From positions 1,674,001 to 1,738,000 of the forward strand of contig WOAB01000528.1 of the NCBI GenBank assembly GCA_027886185.1: DNA of 64,000 bases, in the 5' to 3' direction. A program made the position numbers and the translations under genes. The stretch comes from Rheum nobile (taxonomy: Eukaryota; Streptophyta; Magnoliopsida; Caryophyllales; Polygonaceae). The notes beneath the pieces are model-generated. The model had not been told where the DNA came from, did not search any database, and saw nothing but the letters and a program-made list of their open reading frames with translations. Below, piece after piece: positions 32,791 to 45,800 of this stretch. Every line of letters starts with the position of its first letter. Position 1 is the first letter of the stretch.

Positions 32791-34887
32791 TTTGACGCGT
32801 TTAGAAGGCTATCTTTTTAGCCATAGGAAAGCCATCAGTTTGGCTACGGAAGAGAAGAAACCAAATCCACGCTTGAGGAATCCAAGATCTTGCGTTGCAG
32901 ACAACACTTCAGGGGTTGTTCGCATCAAAATGTTCATTCCTGACAGCTTAATGTTCACAACATTGGCAAATACAACATGTATGTTTTAACGATATCTTGA
33001 TATTCAGGTTATGTCACATATAGGGTTCATAAGTTATGTTGTAGCGTTCATATATAAGTTGTTAATGTTCATTTATTTGGGTTTAATATCATAGTTATAA
33101 ATGTGAGATATATCTTTGATAATATGCAGAAGATAGGGAAATGTCTGGAGCGAATGTGACAAATTTTGCTCAAGAAGGTAGTGCATATAGTGACAATAAA
33201 AAAGTGTAGAGAATGACAAAGAAGAGTTGAAGGGTGATAGCATGAATGACTTTGTCACTCCATCACCAAAAAAGAAAAAAAAGGTATTTTGATGTTGAAA
33301 TACAAGAAGAAGGTTGGTGGAGAAGCTAAAGTAATACAAGAAGAAGGTTGGGAAGCCAATGGAGCTATTAGTGACTGGAATGTAATAGTTAGTTGCACTT
33401 GGTTATGTTATTTTATTGGATTGTTGAACTACGGATTCAGATACTTTGTGAACTAGCAAGTAATTTGTGGTTGAAAGTAGTATTATGCTTTTGGTAATTT
33501 GTGAACAATAGTGGTGCAATGGGGTATGTTGATACTATGACAGATTGCATACTTGTATGCTAATTTTTAGCTTTTATACAAGTGATGTTATGGTTCACAT
33601 ATTATCTATTCAGGTTTACGTATTAATAGATTAGGTTCATATATTGACCATACATGTTCAAAGAAAATAGCAGAATGTGTATTAGCATTCATAACAACTT
33701 TATAATATTAGGTTCATATATTTACAGAACAAGTTCATTTAAAAAAGTATTAATGTTCATTTCTAGTGACAAATCAAAACAGCGAGAATTAAAGTTCATA
33801 TTAGAAATATATATGGTCCTCTCATAACAAATAGCAAATCAAGTGAAAAAAAAACACATAATATCTGGAAAACACAAAACTAACATAAAAATAGAATGAC
33901 TCTCAGCCCTCGTTACAACCTCACCAAAATAGGAGAAATTCTTGCAACATATCGGATCACATCAAATTAGGTGTTTTAACCGATCGGTAGAATCCACATC
34001 ATAATCGAAACAAAACACAGCATAAAGCTCATTTTTTGCTCAAAAATCGATTGATAACCGTCTGCGCATCATAACCATCAAAATAGGCCAATATATCTCT
34101 TATACTGGGCCAATGTTTGCTTTCGAACAATTCAGTACAAACTTCTTGTGGCTTGCATCAAGCTTTCTACACTTTTAACACTTTTTTCATGAGACAGGTC
34201 ACAACTACCAGCAATGGAAGTTGATGCACACATTGAAAAACAGAGACAATTTAGACAAATATTAAAGAGTGTGTCAGATTCATTATTAACGTGATGATGT
34301 TCATTATTAATAGCATTATGTTCATAATACGTGCATAGTTGTGGACCAACAGGGAAGAAGAAGGGTAGACTTTCAATGGCAAACAACCAAAACTCATATT
34401 CTGTAGTTCGATAAAAATTCAGCAACAAATTTGATTATACTGCATAAAAGCCTCAAATGCGAAATGGAATAAGCAAACAATCAATCCTACAATTAAAACT
34501 CAATCAAACTACGAAAAATTTGAAGCAAACCAGTATCGATGTCCATGGAGGGTGAGAACGAAGAACACAACCAACAAAGCTAAAATTTGAAGCCTATATG
34601 AACACTTTTTCAAATTGTATTGAAAAATCGAGTTCGAATTTGTAGAATCCAATACAAAATCAACGAATTGAATCACACAGTAGAGATTGCGTGAATGAGT
34701 CGCTCGGCCATAGATGGGAACGTGAAGAATCAGGGGGAAGAAAGACCTAGCGCGCGAAATGACGAAATTGCCCCCCACTTAATTAAAACTTCAGCTGAAG
34801 CGCACCTCTTTCCAGCCATTGATCACGCGCATCTGACGGTGCGCACAGTAAGAGCGTGTTGTACCTGATCCCAAATCTACATTTAGA

Positions 34888-35436
34888 ATAGATATAGGAT
34901 CTATATTTAGAATAGATATACAAATTATTATTATAATAATAGTAGTAAAAATGCCTTAATTGTGTTGTTTTGTGTGGAAAAAGAGGGATACATTTTTTAA
35001 CCTAGTAAACTTGAAACCATTTATTAGGGAAAAAAACTAACTCTTAAAGGAGTACGGAGTATAAAAGATTGGTAAATAATATAATTAAATATTTAAAGGT
35101 TATTCTATTTTCAATAATATCTAATCTAAATATTCTAAAAATTAATAATAAACTCAATGAAAATTTTGTCCAATAACCCTGAAATTTAACGTTATTCGTA
35201 TATCAAAATTTGAGATATTTTACGTGATAACTTGAAATTTATACAATATTCACCCCATAGGCCCATACCCATTCAATTAAATTTAACAATAAACAATGTT
35301 AACTCTATAAAAAAAAGGAATCTGAATATTATAAAAAATCTGAATATTTTTTTTCTTCTCTGTTGTCCGTTGGTGAAAAATGGAATAATGGATTTCCTTC
35401 TACTCTCGAAGTCGATGCACGACGGTCTTGGTGTAC
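34888..35436. other. Spacer between the MULE and the copia element
   Basis: AT-rich. ATTTAGAATAGATAT is repeated twice just after the MULE (34881 and 34906). No gene until the short fragment at 35437. Confidence 0.5.
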
Positions 35437-35488
35437 CCTCATCAGTGAACTCAACGAAAGCAAACCAGAGATTGCCACAAAGCAATTT
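35437..35488 (-). pseudogene. Short fragment resembling an RRM exon of a CID/PABP-interacting protein
   Basis: On - a frame reads LLCGN-LWFAFVEFTDEG and then meets a plausible donor, GAGG|GTACAC, at 35437. FAFVEFTDE preceded by LCG is the RNP1 region of the first RRM of plant CID8-13-type poly(A)-binding-protein interactors, with a few residues missing between LCG and the RNP1. The piece is about 17 codons, so chance or a distant RRM is possible. It lies 73 bp from the copia target site. Confidence 0.3.
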
Positions 35489-35560
35489 ACCTCCCAATCA
35501 ATATCAGAATAAACACACTCCTATAAATCACCAATTTAAGGTGTAAGGTTTTCTTCCTCC

Positions 35561-36507
35561 TGTAGGAACCTGATTTCCTAAAACATACAGAAAGTAAACA
35601 ACTACAATTAAACAGAATTGTAATAAAAAATTACAAGGAAAAAATACCGAACATCGATTGAAACGAATCTGATGCAGAGTCGAGATATGATCTATTTCCT
35701 TAATTCTGAAATCGCCCTGTAGTGTGACGGTTCTGTAGCGATCCGAATCCCAGGATACAATTGCGAATTGCTTCTGAATTGCACAACTCAATGTACAAAA
35801 GCCTACGAACCAACGTTTTGTGAGTACTCTCAAACGCGAAAAAGAGAAGAGAAGAGTGGAAGGCAATTGTGTTCGATGCTTCTGAAGAGACGCAAAGCCT
35901 CTTCTTATGTAGCACCTGCTGGAGTTGTTAGCGCACTAACAGATTGAAGAAGATAGTGGAGGACTCAGTCAGTAACCGCTATGATATTGTGCGGACTGAG
36001 TCAAAGCTGTTAGCTGGGGAATCTAGATCTGAACAAAAAGATACTAGCATTGGCTGGCCAGCCCAATGCTACGTACTGGGCCCAGCCTAGCCCAGTCCAA
36101 ACCCGGCCCATTCTCAGCTAGTCGGTCGGTCTGGTCCGGTCCGACTTAACCCGGCTCGGCGCGTGCATGGTCTTGATGAGCTAGGTCCTCTCCCCATTAC
36201 ACATTGGTGGTGATCCAAGGCCACAACCTTGATGCCAAATTCCTAGTATATAAACTAGTGAATTTTCATCATCTACTTCCAATGTGGGATACACATTTGT
36301 CCCCAAGTTTATGCACTTCAAGCAACCAACTTTGTACCTCTATTTCTCATTCAAACGGAATTCATTTTTAAGATATGAGTACACTACGAGAATGTGCTCG
36401 CGGAGACGAATTCAACGCTCCCATATTCCAGTGTTTCCATTGGTCGGAGCCCACCAGAATCCTGCCCGGAAAGTCACCAGACATCATTTATAATATGAGT
36501 TCCAACA
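35561..36507 (-). repeat. 3' LTR of the copia element (947 bp)
   Basis: TG...CA termini form a short inverted repeat (TGTAGGAAC / GTTCCAACA). The part from about 36080 aligns with the surviving 49098-49510 remnant, including CTTGATGAGCTAGGTCCTCT and ACCTTGATGCCAAATTCCTA, with visible substitutions. TTTATATACTAG on - may be the TATA region. Confidence 0.85.
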
Positions 36508-36518
36508 ATCCCCCACAT
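36508..36518 (-). promoter_or_regulatory. Polypurine tract of the copia element
   Basis: ATGTGGGGGAT on - lies directly against the 3' LTR start at 36507. Confidence 0.6.
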
Positions 36519-37085
36519 GAATAGAAATGACTCTAAAACATATGTAGATGAGACATAAAGACTTTTGAGAGTACAGTCGAAAAATCACTACATCTGGGCT
36601 GGTAGCATTTTTCAGCCTTGAACCACCCATAGTGAGTAACTATCAGATTTACTCGACCAAGTAGTGAACATAATGTCTTGAACCACCCGAGCTTTGATGT
36701 AAACCTAGACAACAACTATCATGCAGTTTCATCTTCTCACAAAACTAGGTTCTCTGGTTGTGTTTATGTTGCCCTTGAACATCCCTGGTTATTCATGAGT
36801 GAACTTGGAGAATGTAGCATTTTTTCATTCTCCTAGAGACGGCCGCATTTCACACTCACAAGGTGATTGACCATAAAGAGTATCCTATCATACCCACTTT
36901 TATTTCAAAGCTATGGAATCATTAAAAGCCAAGCTTAACCTCAACTTGTACAGGTAGCATTGTTCATCATCCTAGAAACTGGGAGGAGAACTAAGTCTCC
37001 CAGTGCTCTTCTGGATTCAGCGTGATTTAGTTTTCCCTTTGAACCTACATTTTGGGATCTCCAGTCACGTAGGTGGGGTTTACCA

Positions 37086-38841
37086 TCAAGCATCCTCTTT
37101 TGTCATAGGCTTTAACCCCATTCCTCTTGATGATTTGACAACTTGATCTCGTGACAAACCTTTAGTAAATGAATGCGTTAGGTTGTCAGCCGATTTGATA
37201 TAATCTGTTGAGATTACACCATTTGAGAGTAGTTGTCTAATGGTTTTGTGTCGTCTTCTTATATGACGTGACTTACCATTATACAGACGACTTAGTGCCC
37301 GTGCTATAGCCGATTGACCGTCACAGTGTACACATAATGCTGGTACTGGTTTGTCCCACATCGGGATATCTTCCAAAAAGTTCAAAAGCCATTCAGCTTC
37401 TTCTACTGCTTTGTCTAGAGCAATGAACTCAGATTCCATGGTGGATCTGGCCAATAATGTTTGTTTGAAAGATTTCCATGATACTGCTGCACCACCAATT
37501 GTAAATACATATCCACTAGTGAACTTTGAGTTTCTGGAATCCGATATCCAGTTGGCATCACTGTATCCTTCCAGAACTGCTGGGTATTTTCCATAGTACA
37601 TCCCATAACTTTGAGTATATCGCAAGTTGTTCAATACTCTAGTTATCCTTTTCCAATGATTGTGTCCTGGATTGCTGGTGTAGCAACTTAGTACATTTAC
37701 TGAGTGCGCCAAGTCAGGTCTTGTGCAATTGGTCAAGTACATCAGACTTCCAATCACACGTGCATACTCCAATTGTGATACTCCATCACCCGAGTTTTTA
37801 GTCAGGTGGAGATGAAGATCCACGTGACTCTTTACAGTCCCACTTGAGTAGTTCTTGAATCTCTCAAGTACTTTTTCAACATAGTGAGCTTGAGACAGGA
37901 TGATTCCTTCAGAATGTCTAGTGATTTTAATCCCTAGTATTACATCTGCTAGTCCCAAGTCTTTCATTTCAAACTTCCCACTAAGCATGTTCTTAGTTCG
38001 GTTGATCATGTCTTTATTACTTCCAATGATAAGCATATCATCTACGTATAGACACATCAAAATATATCCATTTGGAGTATTTTTGATGTAGATGCATTTG
38101 TCACATTCATTGATGCTAAAGCCATTTGACATCATTACATTGTCAAATTTTTCATGCCATTGTTTCAGAGCTTGTTTGAACCCATATAGGGACTTTACAA
38201 GTCTGCACACCTTGTGTTCCTGTCCAGAGACAACATAACCCTCAGGTTGTTTCATATATATTTCCTCTTCTAATTCTCCGTTTAAAAAAGCAGTTTTCAC
38301 ATCCATTTGATGGATTTCTAGGTTGTGTAGTGCTGCTATTACTATTAGCATTCTGATTGAAGTTATTCTCGTGACCGGGGAATAAGTGTCAAAGAAATCC
38401 AAGCGCTCTTTTTGCCGGAATCCTTGCACCACAAGCCTAGCCTTGTGCTTCTCTATTGAGCCATCTGTTTTCATTTTTTTTGAAAATCCATTTGCACCCA
38501 AGTGCTTTACACCCTTGTGGCAAATCGACTAACTCCCATGTATGGTTTTGCATAATGGAGTCTATTTCGCTTTTGACTGCTTCCTTCCATGAAGGTGCAT
38601 CAGGTGTAGACATGGCTTCTTTGAATGTTCTAGGCTCATTTTCTAAAAGAAAAGCCGTTACGAACTCAAGCCCAAATGATTTCTCTCTTCGAGCTCTCTT
38701 GCTTCGTCTAGGTTCATCTTTTTCCTCTTCTGTTTCATTTACAGAAGTGCTTGCTTCTCCTTGTTCACGAGTTCGTTTCGGATGTTCTTTTTCCTTGCAC
38801 AGAAACACATGTTCAAAGAATGACGCATTCCTTGATTCCAT
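37086..38841 (-). pseudogene. Copia reverse transcriptase and RNase H region
   Basis: Two overlapping frames, 38437-38841 then 37086-38501, together form the C-terminal pol. The first holds the pre-RT linker and RT start (APSWKEAVKSEIDSIMQNHT, LVDLPQGCKALGCKWIF). The second continues KHKARLVVQGF, MDVKTAFLNGELEEEIYMKQ, the catalytic YVDDMLIIGS, then RNase H (GYSDANWISD, STMESEFIALDKAVEEAEWL) and ends near SFTKGLSRDQV. A frameshift near 38460 separates them. The Ty1-copia assignment is firm from YVDDM and domain order; I do not assign a clade. Confidence 0.88.
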
Positions 38842-40188
38842 TATTTATTTGCATGTATGTCTGGTATGTCAGACTTATATACCAAAAACCGATAAGCACT
38901 ACTATTATGTGTATATCCTATGAAAATACAATCAACTGTCTTAGGTCCGATTGTGACCTTTTTAAGAGGTGGTACTGCCACTTTTGCTAGGCACCCCCAC
39001 ACTTTGAAGTATTTGTACGATGGTACTTTACCTTTCCAAAGTTCATATGGAGTCTTGCCAGTAACTTTATGTGGTATTTTGTTGAGGATTTAATTGGTGG
39101 TTAGCAGCGCTTCCCCCTACATGTTCTGGGGTAACCTAGATTCCTGCAACATTACATTCATCATTTCTTTCAGAGTTTGGTTCTTTCATTCTACAACTCC
39201 GTTAGATTCTGGTGAGTAGGGAGCAGCTGTTTGATGAATAATCCCATGTTCTCTACAGAACGTGTTGAATGGTTCATCATACTCGCCTCCTCTATCACTT
39301 CTGATTATTTTTATGGTTTTGCTAAGTTGGTTTTCAACTTCCAACTTGTATTCTTTGAATTTTTCCAAGGTTTCATCCTTGCTCCTTAGCAAGTATACAT
39401 GACAGTATTTTGTGCAATCATCGATAAAGGTCACAAAATACTTTTTACCGTCTCTAGTTTGCACAAATTTTAAATCACACAGATCTGTGTGTATTAAACC
39501 TAGAGGTTCAGTTGTTCTCTCTACATGTGGGGATGTTATTTTTGTGAGTTTGGCATGTACGCATACTTCACATTTGTCTTTACTTGATTTGCATTTCGGA
39601 ATCAGGTTCATGTTAATCAGTCTACGTATAGATTTATAATTCATATGCCCTAATCGTTCATGCCAAATATTAAAAGACTCAACAACATAAGCAATAGGAT
39701 TCTTTTCATTCATTGAAACATCAGAAACAATAGGTTTTGGAAGGACTGTCATTACATTCATTTTGACCAGTCCATCCTTTACATATCCCTTGCCTAAGTA
39801 AATCCCACTCTTAGAGAGAACTAGCTTGTCAGACACGAACTTCACCGCGAAGCCGTTCTTGCTTAGCAAATTGCCGGAGATCAGATTCTTCCTTATTTCT
39901 GGCACGTGCATGACATTGTTGAGAGTCAGATCCTTCTCTGAAGTCAGCTTCAACACCACTTTGCCGTGACCTTCTACCTTGGATGTGGACGAGTTCCCCA
40001 TAAATAGTTGTTCGTCACTCTTGCTCTTCTGATAAGTGGTAAACAGTCCCCCTATCAGAGCAGATATGTCTGGTGGCACCTGTATCATATCATCATTCCC
40101 TCGGGTTGCTTCCAACCATGTTGACTTCAGAAATCACAGCACACAGATCTGCATCCAAGAGCTTGCCTTCAGTCAAGTTGGCTTGTGA
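38842..40188 (-). pseudogene. Copia protease end, GAG-pre-integrase and integrase region
   Basis: The open frame 39186-40115 carries the protease tail and GAG-pre-integrase domain (IWHERLGHMNYKSIRRLI, CEVCVHAKLTK, the HHCC zinc site). It then carries the integrase core with two catalytic Asp motifs (LIHTDLCDLKF, IRSDRGGEYDEPF) and the Glu motif SPESNGVVE, where a stop codon follows immediately. Decayed integrase C-terminal sequence continues to about 38842. From 40116 to 40188 the protease-side sequence (SQANLTEGKLLDADLCAVIS) runs into the nested gypsy. The stops make it inactive. Confidence 0.85.
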
Positions 40189-40193
40189 CTTTC

Positions 40194-41054
40194 TGATGTG
40201 ACCTCGCCTACCATGACAGCTGCAGACGAGGAGGATGCTATGAGTCTTAGGTCCGCAGGTCCCATTACTAGAGCGCGAGCCAAAGCTATTCAAGCTGCGA
40301 CTCAATCACTGGTGACCAGACTCGTAGCAGATCAGGGACGTCCAACTATAGATGAAGGATCCATTCTGAGTTTAGTGACAGTTGGGACGTCTACACAGTC
40401 TGCAGAGATCCCGGAGCTTACAGATTAGAGATATTGATCGCTATTCGCCTAGTTATCGATATTTCTGATTTATGACATTTATCAGTATTTTTCCCGGATA
40501 TTATTTATTATTATTTTCAGCATTTTTAGGGAGTTTAGGAGGTCATTTCTATACTTAGAATGACCGAAATTCCTTAGGGTATTTTTAGTATTTTATTTGT
40601 TTTATTTTTAATCTTTTTGGTTAAGGAAAAGGAAGAGTCTTCCTTTTACTTAACCTAGCTTGTAGTTCCCTTTCTTCCCTACGTTAATATTACAGACTTA
40701 TTGTTGAGAGAAACTCCAATTGAGCCTCCATTAACGTCCTCCTTGATTCTCTTGGTTGAGCTTGCTCCCTCGCGTTTCTGCCATTAATTCCGCTAGATCT
40801 AGGTCGAGCTTGCTCCCTTCTTCTAATCCGCTTCAAAATCTCCATCCTTTTCCAGCCCTAAACTGGTCGTGGCCCCCTTCACCCATACGGTCAACCCCTC
40901 AAATTTCTATCGCTTCCGCAATCGCTTTCGCCTCGCCGTCGTCTTGCAATCTCCATCAACGCAGACGCCTATCCAAGGAGTTGTTTCGCCCCACTACGGA
41001 TTCACCACGATCTCATCCGGGACTTGAGACCTTATTCATAGCAAGGTCACATCA
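40194..41054 (+). repeat. 5' LTR of the CRM-like element (861 bp)
   Basis: TGATGTGACCTCGCC ... AGCAAGGTCACATCA. It differs from the 3' LTR by A/G near 40331, T/C near 40350 and C/T near 40376. The first 235 bp carry the same reading frame as the end of pol (MTSPTMTAADEEDAMSLRSA), not translated here. Confidence 0.92.
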
Positions 41055-41056
41055 AC

Positions 41057-41068
41057 TGGCATCAGAGC
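41057..41068 (+). promoter_or_regulatory. Primer binding site of the CRM-like element
   Basis: TGGCATCAGAGC starts two bases inside the 5' LTR. It matches the initiator tRNA-Met complement TGGTATCAGAGC except for one base. Confidence 0.7.
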
Positions 41069-42822
41069 CTTCGAATCTGTAAGTCGAATCGATTCCTTGC
41101 TTATCACAACCTTATTTTCGTGTCAAAAAAATCCAAAATTTTTTTTTCTGCATTTTTCTTGATAATTCCGACTGTTATTATTCAGATCTATATTATTAAA
41201 GTCGAAAATTTAAAAAAAAAAAAAAATCTCTTGAAGGCCGAATTATTTTATTTAACAAAAACATTGTAGATTTGCATTGAAAACTCGTTTTTGGTGTAAA
41301 TCTGCCTCAAAAAATATATTTGCTTCAATTTTAGTGTTCTTACCTTGTCCCCTACACACAACAATTGCTCTTTGTGTTGGTAATTTGGTGATTGAATTAT
41401 AGATCTAGATTTGCATGCATATAGGTTGAATTGCTGTACTTGACCTTTTTGCCATTAATCCGCGTCTTCTTTGATCTTCTTCTTTCCAACTTGAATCAAT
41501 TGAGTGTGTTGGTGTCTAGAATATTTTTGAATAAATTTTTTGGAGTCCGATCTGCACAAGGGAGTTCGTTGAAGAATTTTCGCCGTTGAAAATTAGGGTT
41601 CTTGAGTTCTTGTTGCAATTTCTCTATAAAAAAAAAAAAAAAGGCTGAGATATTTCCTTGTAGAAAAAGCCAGATCTGAAGATTTGCCAAAAAAAAAAAA
41701 AAAAAAAAAATCGAATCAAAACAAGGCAATCAAATCCTTGTAATTAGGGAAATTGGTTGGGCACTTGGCCTTCGGCGCCACACAAGCAGCAGCGTCGGCG
41801 CCTCCAAGCCAAGACACTCGCAGCGTCGGCGCCCAGCAAGCCGCGGCCACGCGCGCGCGCCCAGGAGACCAGCGCTTCTATCCCGGGTGTCTCTGATCCG
41901 GGTTAATAGCCCCCGCCCAGCGCAACGAAGCCGGCCTTCCCAGATCCGGGCTCTTTTCGTGGGTTCCGAAATTTCGACGCTACGAAGGCCTTCGGTATTT
42001 TATTTTATTTTAATTTTTTATTTATTTATTTATTTTATTTCTTTCTTTTGTGTCGATTTCTGCATTCACTTTTTACAGTTGTCCTTCTGACTTTAGTGTG
42101 AGTTATCCGCTTTTGTTAGTTTACAGCTGCTTAGCCGGGACGCCTAGGTTCACGTCGGATTAAATTCTGTGCCTACCGTTATATCCGGGCGACAGCAGTT
42201 GAGGTTACTGTAGGGGTATTAGATTGCAGGGATCTGAGTCCTTTTATTTTATTTTGTTTTCCCTTTTTGTGTCGGTTTCTGCATTCGCTTTTTACAGTTA
42301 TCCTTCTGACTTTGGCGTGAGTTATCCGCTTTTGTTAGTTTGCAGCTGCTTAGCCGGGACGCCTAGGTTCACGCCGGATTAAGTTCTGTGCCTACCGTTA
42401 TTTCCTGGCGACAGCAGTTGAGGTTTCTGTAGGGGTATTAGAGTGCAGGAGCTTTTTGTGAGAAAAGCCGAACTTAGGTGGCAACGGTGAAGAGATATAG
42501 GGTGCGCAAAGCCAAAATAAGGTAATCGTTACCCTATCGTTATTGATTCAATTCCCATCTCCTCTCTCTCACTGTCTTCGCTGTTATAGTCTTGTTGGCA
42601 TATCTAGGCTTATATTACTGCAATTTATATCTACAATTTGTTTGTTGAGTTATCGCTGCAATTTGTGATTGTTGTGTGATTATCCTTAGCCTTCCCGCCC
42701 TCACGGCCATATCAGCTTTGTTTTCAGTTGTTATATCTTGGTAGTTCGACTTCTCTTTCGTTTCTGTTGCTTTGTTTTTGTTTTTCCTTTGCTCTGTTGG
42801 GGTCTGTTGTCTTTTCAGGATA
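41069..42822 (+). other. Long leader of the CRM-like element with a 219-bp tandem repeat
   Basis: A 1.75 kb untranslated stretch between primer site and gag. It has homopolymer A runs (41211-41226, 41628-41642, 41689-41710) and a GC-rich segment (41775-41960). A two-copy tandem repeat occupies 42044-42229 and 42263-42449 (core words TTTTGTTAGTTTACAGCTGC, GCTTAGCCGGGACGCCTAGG, GCGACAGCAGTTGAGGTT). The end CTTTTCAG just before GATAATG looks like a splice acceptor, so part of the leader may be an intron. No ORF of note. Confidence 0.65.
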
Positions 42823-45800
42823 ATGGTGAACTCCAATGACGGACAGGATACGGGTCGGGTCGATCAACTGGCTACGGCCATTGAGCTATTGGTGGCCAAT
42901 CAGCAACGTTCCGATGAACGTTCAGAAGCGAATTTTGCAGCCATGCGTGATCTGCTCAGTAGAGTGATGCCGTCTCCGTCACCGAACAACCGTGACGACC
43001 AGAGTACCCTAGCCCAGAAGCAGAAAAAGGGCAAGGGCGTTCTGATATCCGATCCTCCTACGCAGCATCAGCGGAAAGGATCGCAGAAAGAGAGTAGCGC
43101 GTCGAAGAAGAAGGTGCGCTCCAAATCAGCCCAGTTGACAATTCCTGAACGCAACTCTCAGGATGAGGACGAGCAGGACGATGATGAGTCATCTTCAGAG
43201 GAGGATGCACCGGTCGATGACAGTGCCGTCAAACGCCAGAGCAGACGCACAGAACCACATGCTTCCACAAGCAAGCAAGGGAAACACTCCACGGCTCGTC
43301 CAAGTCGACATCAGGTAAATTCTGAAACCTTCAATGTCCATTATTTTGCTGACCATCAGAGTACTGTTTCTCCTGTTGAGTCAGATTCAGATGAAGGATT
43401 CCAGGAATTTGATCTTGAGGATGAGGAAGAAGGGGCCTATGGGTTTTCTGCAGGTTATCACCCGCCCCTACAGGACCCACCAGAGCAGCAGTTTCATCGT
43501 ACAGGTTGGGTTCCTCCTCCACAGCAGCCACATAATCAGGCTGCTTATTACGCTGCACAGGGTCATCCACAGCAATATCAGCAGCAGCGGGTTGCCGGTC
43601 CTCCACGAGCGCAGCGACGGCAACAACTACCAGTTGGACAGCAGCGGCAGGGGCTTCCACAACAGAATTTCTATGCTCCCGCTGCAGCCCAACAACGATA
43701 CCCACCCCCAGCTACGTATCGCCAAGAAATTAAGGTGAAAATCGAACCCTTCCTTGGTACTTATGATCCTTCTACTTTCATAGATTGGTTGCAGAGTACC
43801 TGCCATGTTCTTCAACACTATCAATATGAGGAGCATGCGAAGGTGGAGATCGTCACCTTGCATTTCCAAGGAGCAGCGCGCACCTGGTGGAACCGACTGG
43901 TCCAACAGCAGGCACGCATGGGGTGGCCACCTGTGACAGAGTGGCAACAGCTAGTGGTGCTCATGACGCGCAAGTACGTGCCGACAACTTACCGAGAGGA
44001 TATGAAGACGGCCATTGCACTTGCTACTCAGGGTCGTGATACGCCACATGAGTTCTTTGCTCGCTTAGAAGACATGTACTTCAAAGCCGGGGTAAGTGTT
44101 ACTCCGTTTACTCTACGTACACGTTTTGTCACGGGTTTGTCACAGCCGTACAGGGATCAGGTTGACGTTTTGCCAATTCGAGACCTCAACAACGTAGTAC
44201 ATACTGTGCAGAAGCTCTATCTTCAAGCGCAGCGACGTCGACAGCAGCCTTGGCAGTCTTCGTCTTCTCCCTCACCAAGGTATACCTCGAACCCTGTCAA
44301 TTCTTATCGCACTAACTCTTCTTCTAGCTCTGTGCCTAGACAGGATCGTATAGGTATTGCGTCTACTACGACGCCGCGGCCGGCGCCCCCTTCTTTCGCG
44401 CGCCAAAAGACATCGGCCTCTGCTGAGATAGGCCGTACAGATCGTTCTAGCGGTCGAGAGTGTTACAGATGTGGTGGACGAGGACACTATCAGAAGGACT
44501 GCCCCAATCAGAAGCGTGTCCTCTACTCCGCCAAAACTGAAGACTACGAGAGCCTCTCGGATGAAGAGGAGAACGTCCCGGAGGAGTCTGCAGAGCTGAC
44601 TGATGAGGTGATCCGGCCGAGTGACCATGATACAGACGTCATGCATTATGCCTTGGTCACCAGACGCGTCCTCAGCGTCAAGGAAGGAGGTCCGCTTGAC
44701 CAAAGGGAGAATCTGTTTCATTCCCGGTGTCGTATGAAGAATGCGTCGCTGAGTCTGATAATAGATGGCGGGTCGTGCTGCAACATTATAAATGAGAGAG
44801 TCGTCCGCGACTTCAATCTTCAAACGCAGCCACATCCTCAGCCCTACGGTCTGCAGTGGATTTCAGACCAACCAGGTAACAATGTTTCTTTACAGTGTCC
44901 CGTTACTTTTTCCATAGGACCATATACAGACACTGTTTTGTGCGATGTTACCGCCATGGATGCCACCCATATTCTGTTAGGGCGTCCTTGGCTATTTGAC
45001 CGTCGCGTCTTCCATGATGGGTTTTTGAACAGTTACATGTTCACTCACCATGGCAAGCGCGTGACGCTCTTACCTATGACTCCGAATGAGATTTTACAGG
45101 ACCATGCTATTAGACAGAGGAACAAGGCTATACAGGCTGCAAAGGACGCAGGAAAACCCCCTCCAGAGTCCCCTACAGCCTTCCAGCCGAGTTCCCTACA
45201 AGTCCCTGCAGCATCTTCTTCGGGTACCCAAGGCAACTCAGGACAGGTAAGTGACCAGCCCATTAGTCTTAAATTTCCTCACTGTAGTGGTAATGGTCAA
45301 CAGGTACCTTCTGGAGTCCATCATCAGAAGGGTGGACAAGGTAGCTCTGCGCTGAAAGGCACTTGTGAGCAGCGCCTTCTCTTGGCGCGACGCCGAAAGG
45401 TTTCCAACGTCATCCAAGGCAAGTCTCCCTGTTTCCTACTCATTGCTCTTCCTACTGCCCTACCTGTTTCAGAGTCCGCACTTCCCTCTTGTATTTTGTC
45501 AATTTTGCAGGAGTTTCAGGATGTGATGCCGGACGAGTTGCCAGATGGTCTTCCACCACTTCGTGGCATTGAGCACCAGATCGATTTTGTACCAGGAGCT
45601 ACTCTTCCCAACCGAGCTGCCTACCGAACTTCTCCAGAGGAAACAAAGGAGTTGCAAAAGCAGGTGCAAGAACTGTTAGAGAAGGGGTATGTGCGCGAGT
45701 CTCTTAGCCCGTGCGCTGTTCCCGTCCTATTGGTGCCTAAGAAGGACGGTTCTTGGAGGATGTGCGTGGATTGCCGTGCCATCAACCAGATCACCGTCAA

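Larger units (their letters stand above)
31213..34887. mobile_element. Mutator-like element (MULE) with 9-bp target duplication
   Basis: ACATTTAGA is repeated exactly at 31213-31221 and 34879-34887. Inside, the ends share TCAGGTACAA(T/C)(T/A)CGCTCTTA in inverted orientation, preceded by 9-10 diverged bases (body 31222-34878). A 9-bp duplication is the hallmark of Mutator. I found no MURA/FAR1 transposase frame. The left part has a short open start (31514, MAGDEETQSSSTSEAS) ending at a possible donor GCAA|GTATTC, preceded by a leader-like C/T-rich stretch, suggesting a captured or degenerated gene 5' end. The middle seems to contain a separate LTR-like insertion. Confidence 0.72.

Noticed and set aside
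32792..32989. 65-codon forward frame in the MULE
   Set aside because: No recognisable domain, no splice-supported continuation, and it lies in or near a probable LTR fragment.
40198..40428. Separate 76-codon gene in the 5' LTR
   Set aside because: It is the duplicate of the gag-pol tail that is encoded in the 3' LTR.
42772..42822. Upstream ATG of gag-pol
   Set aside because: It adds 17 hydrophobic residues encoded by a T-rich leader ending in a possible acceptor; MVNSN is the more normal Gag start.
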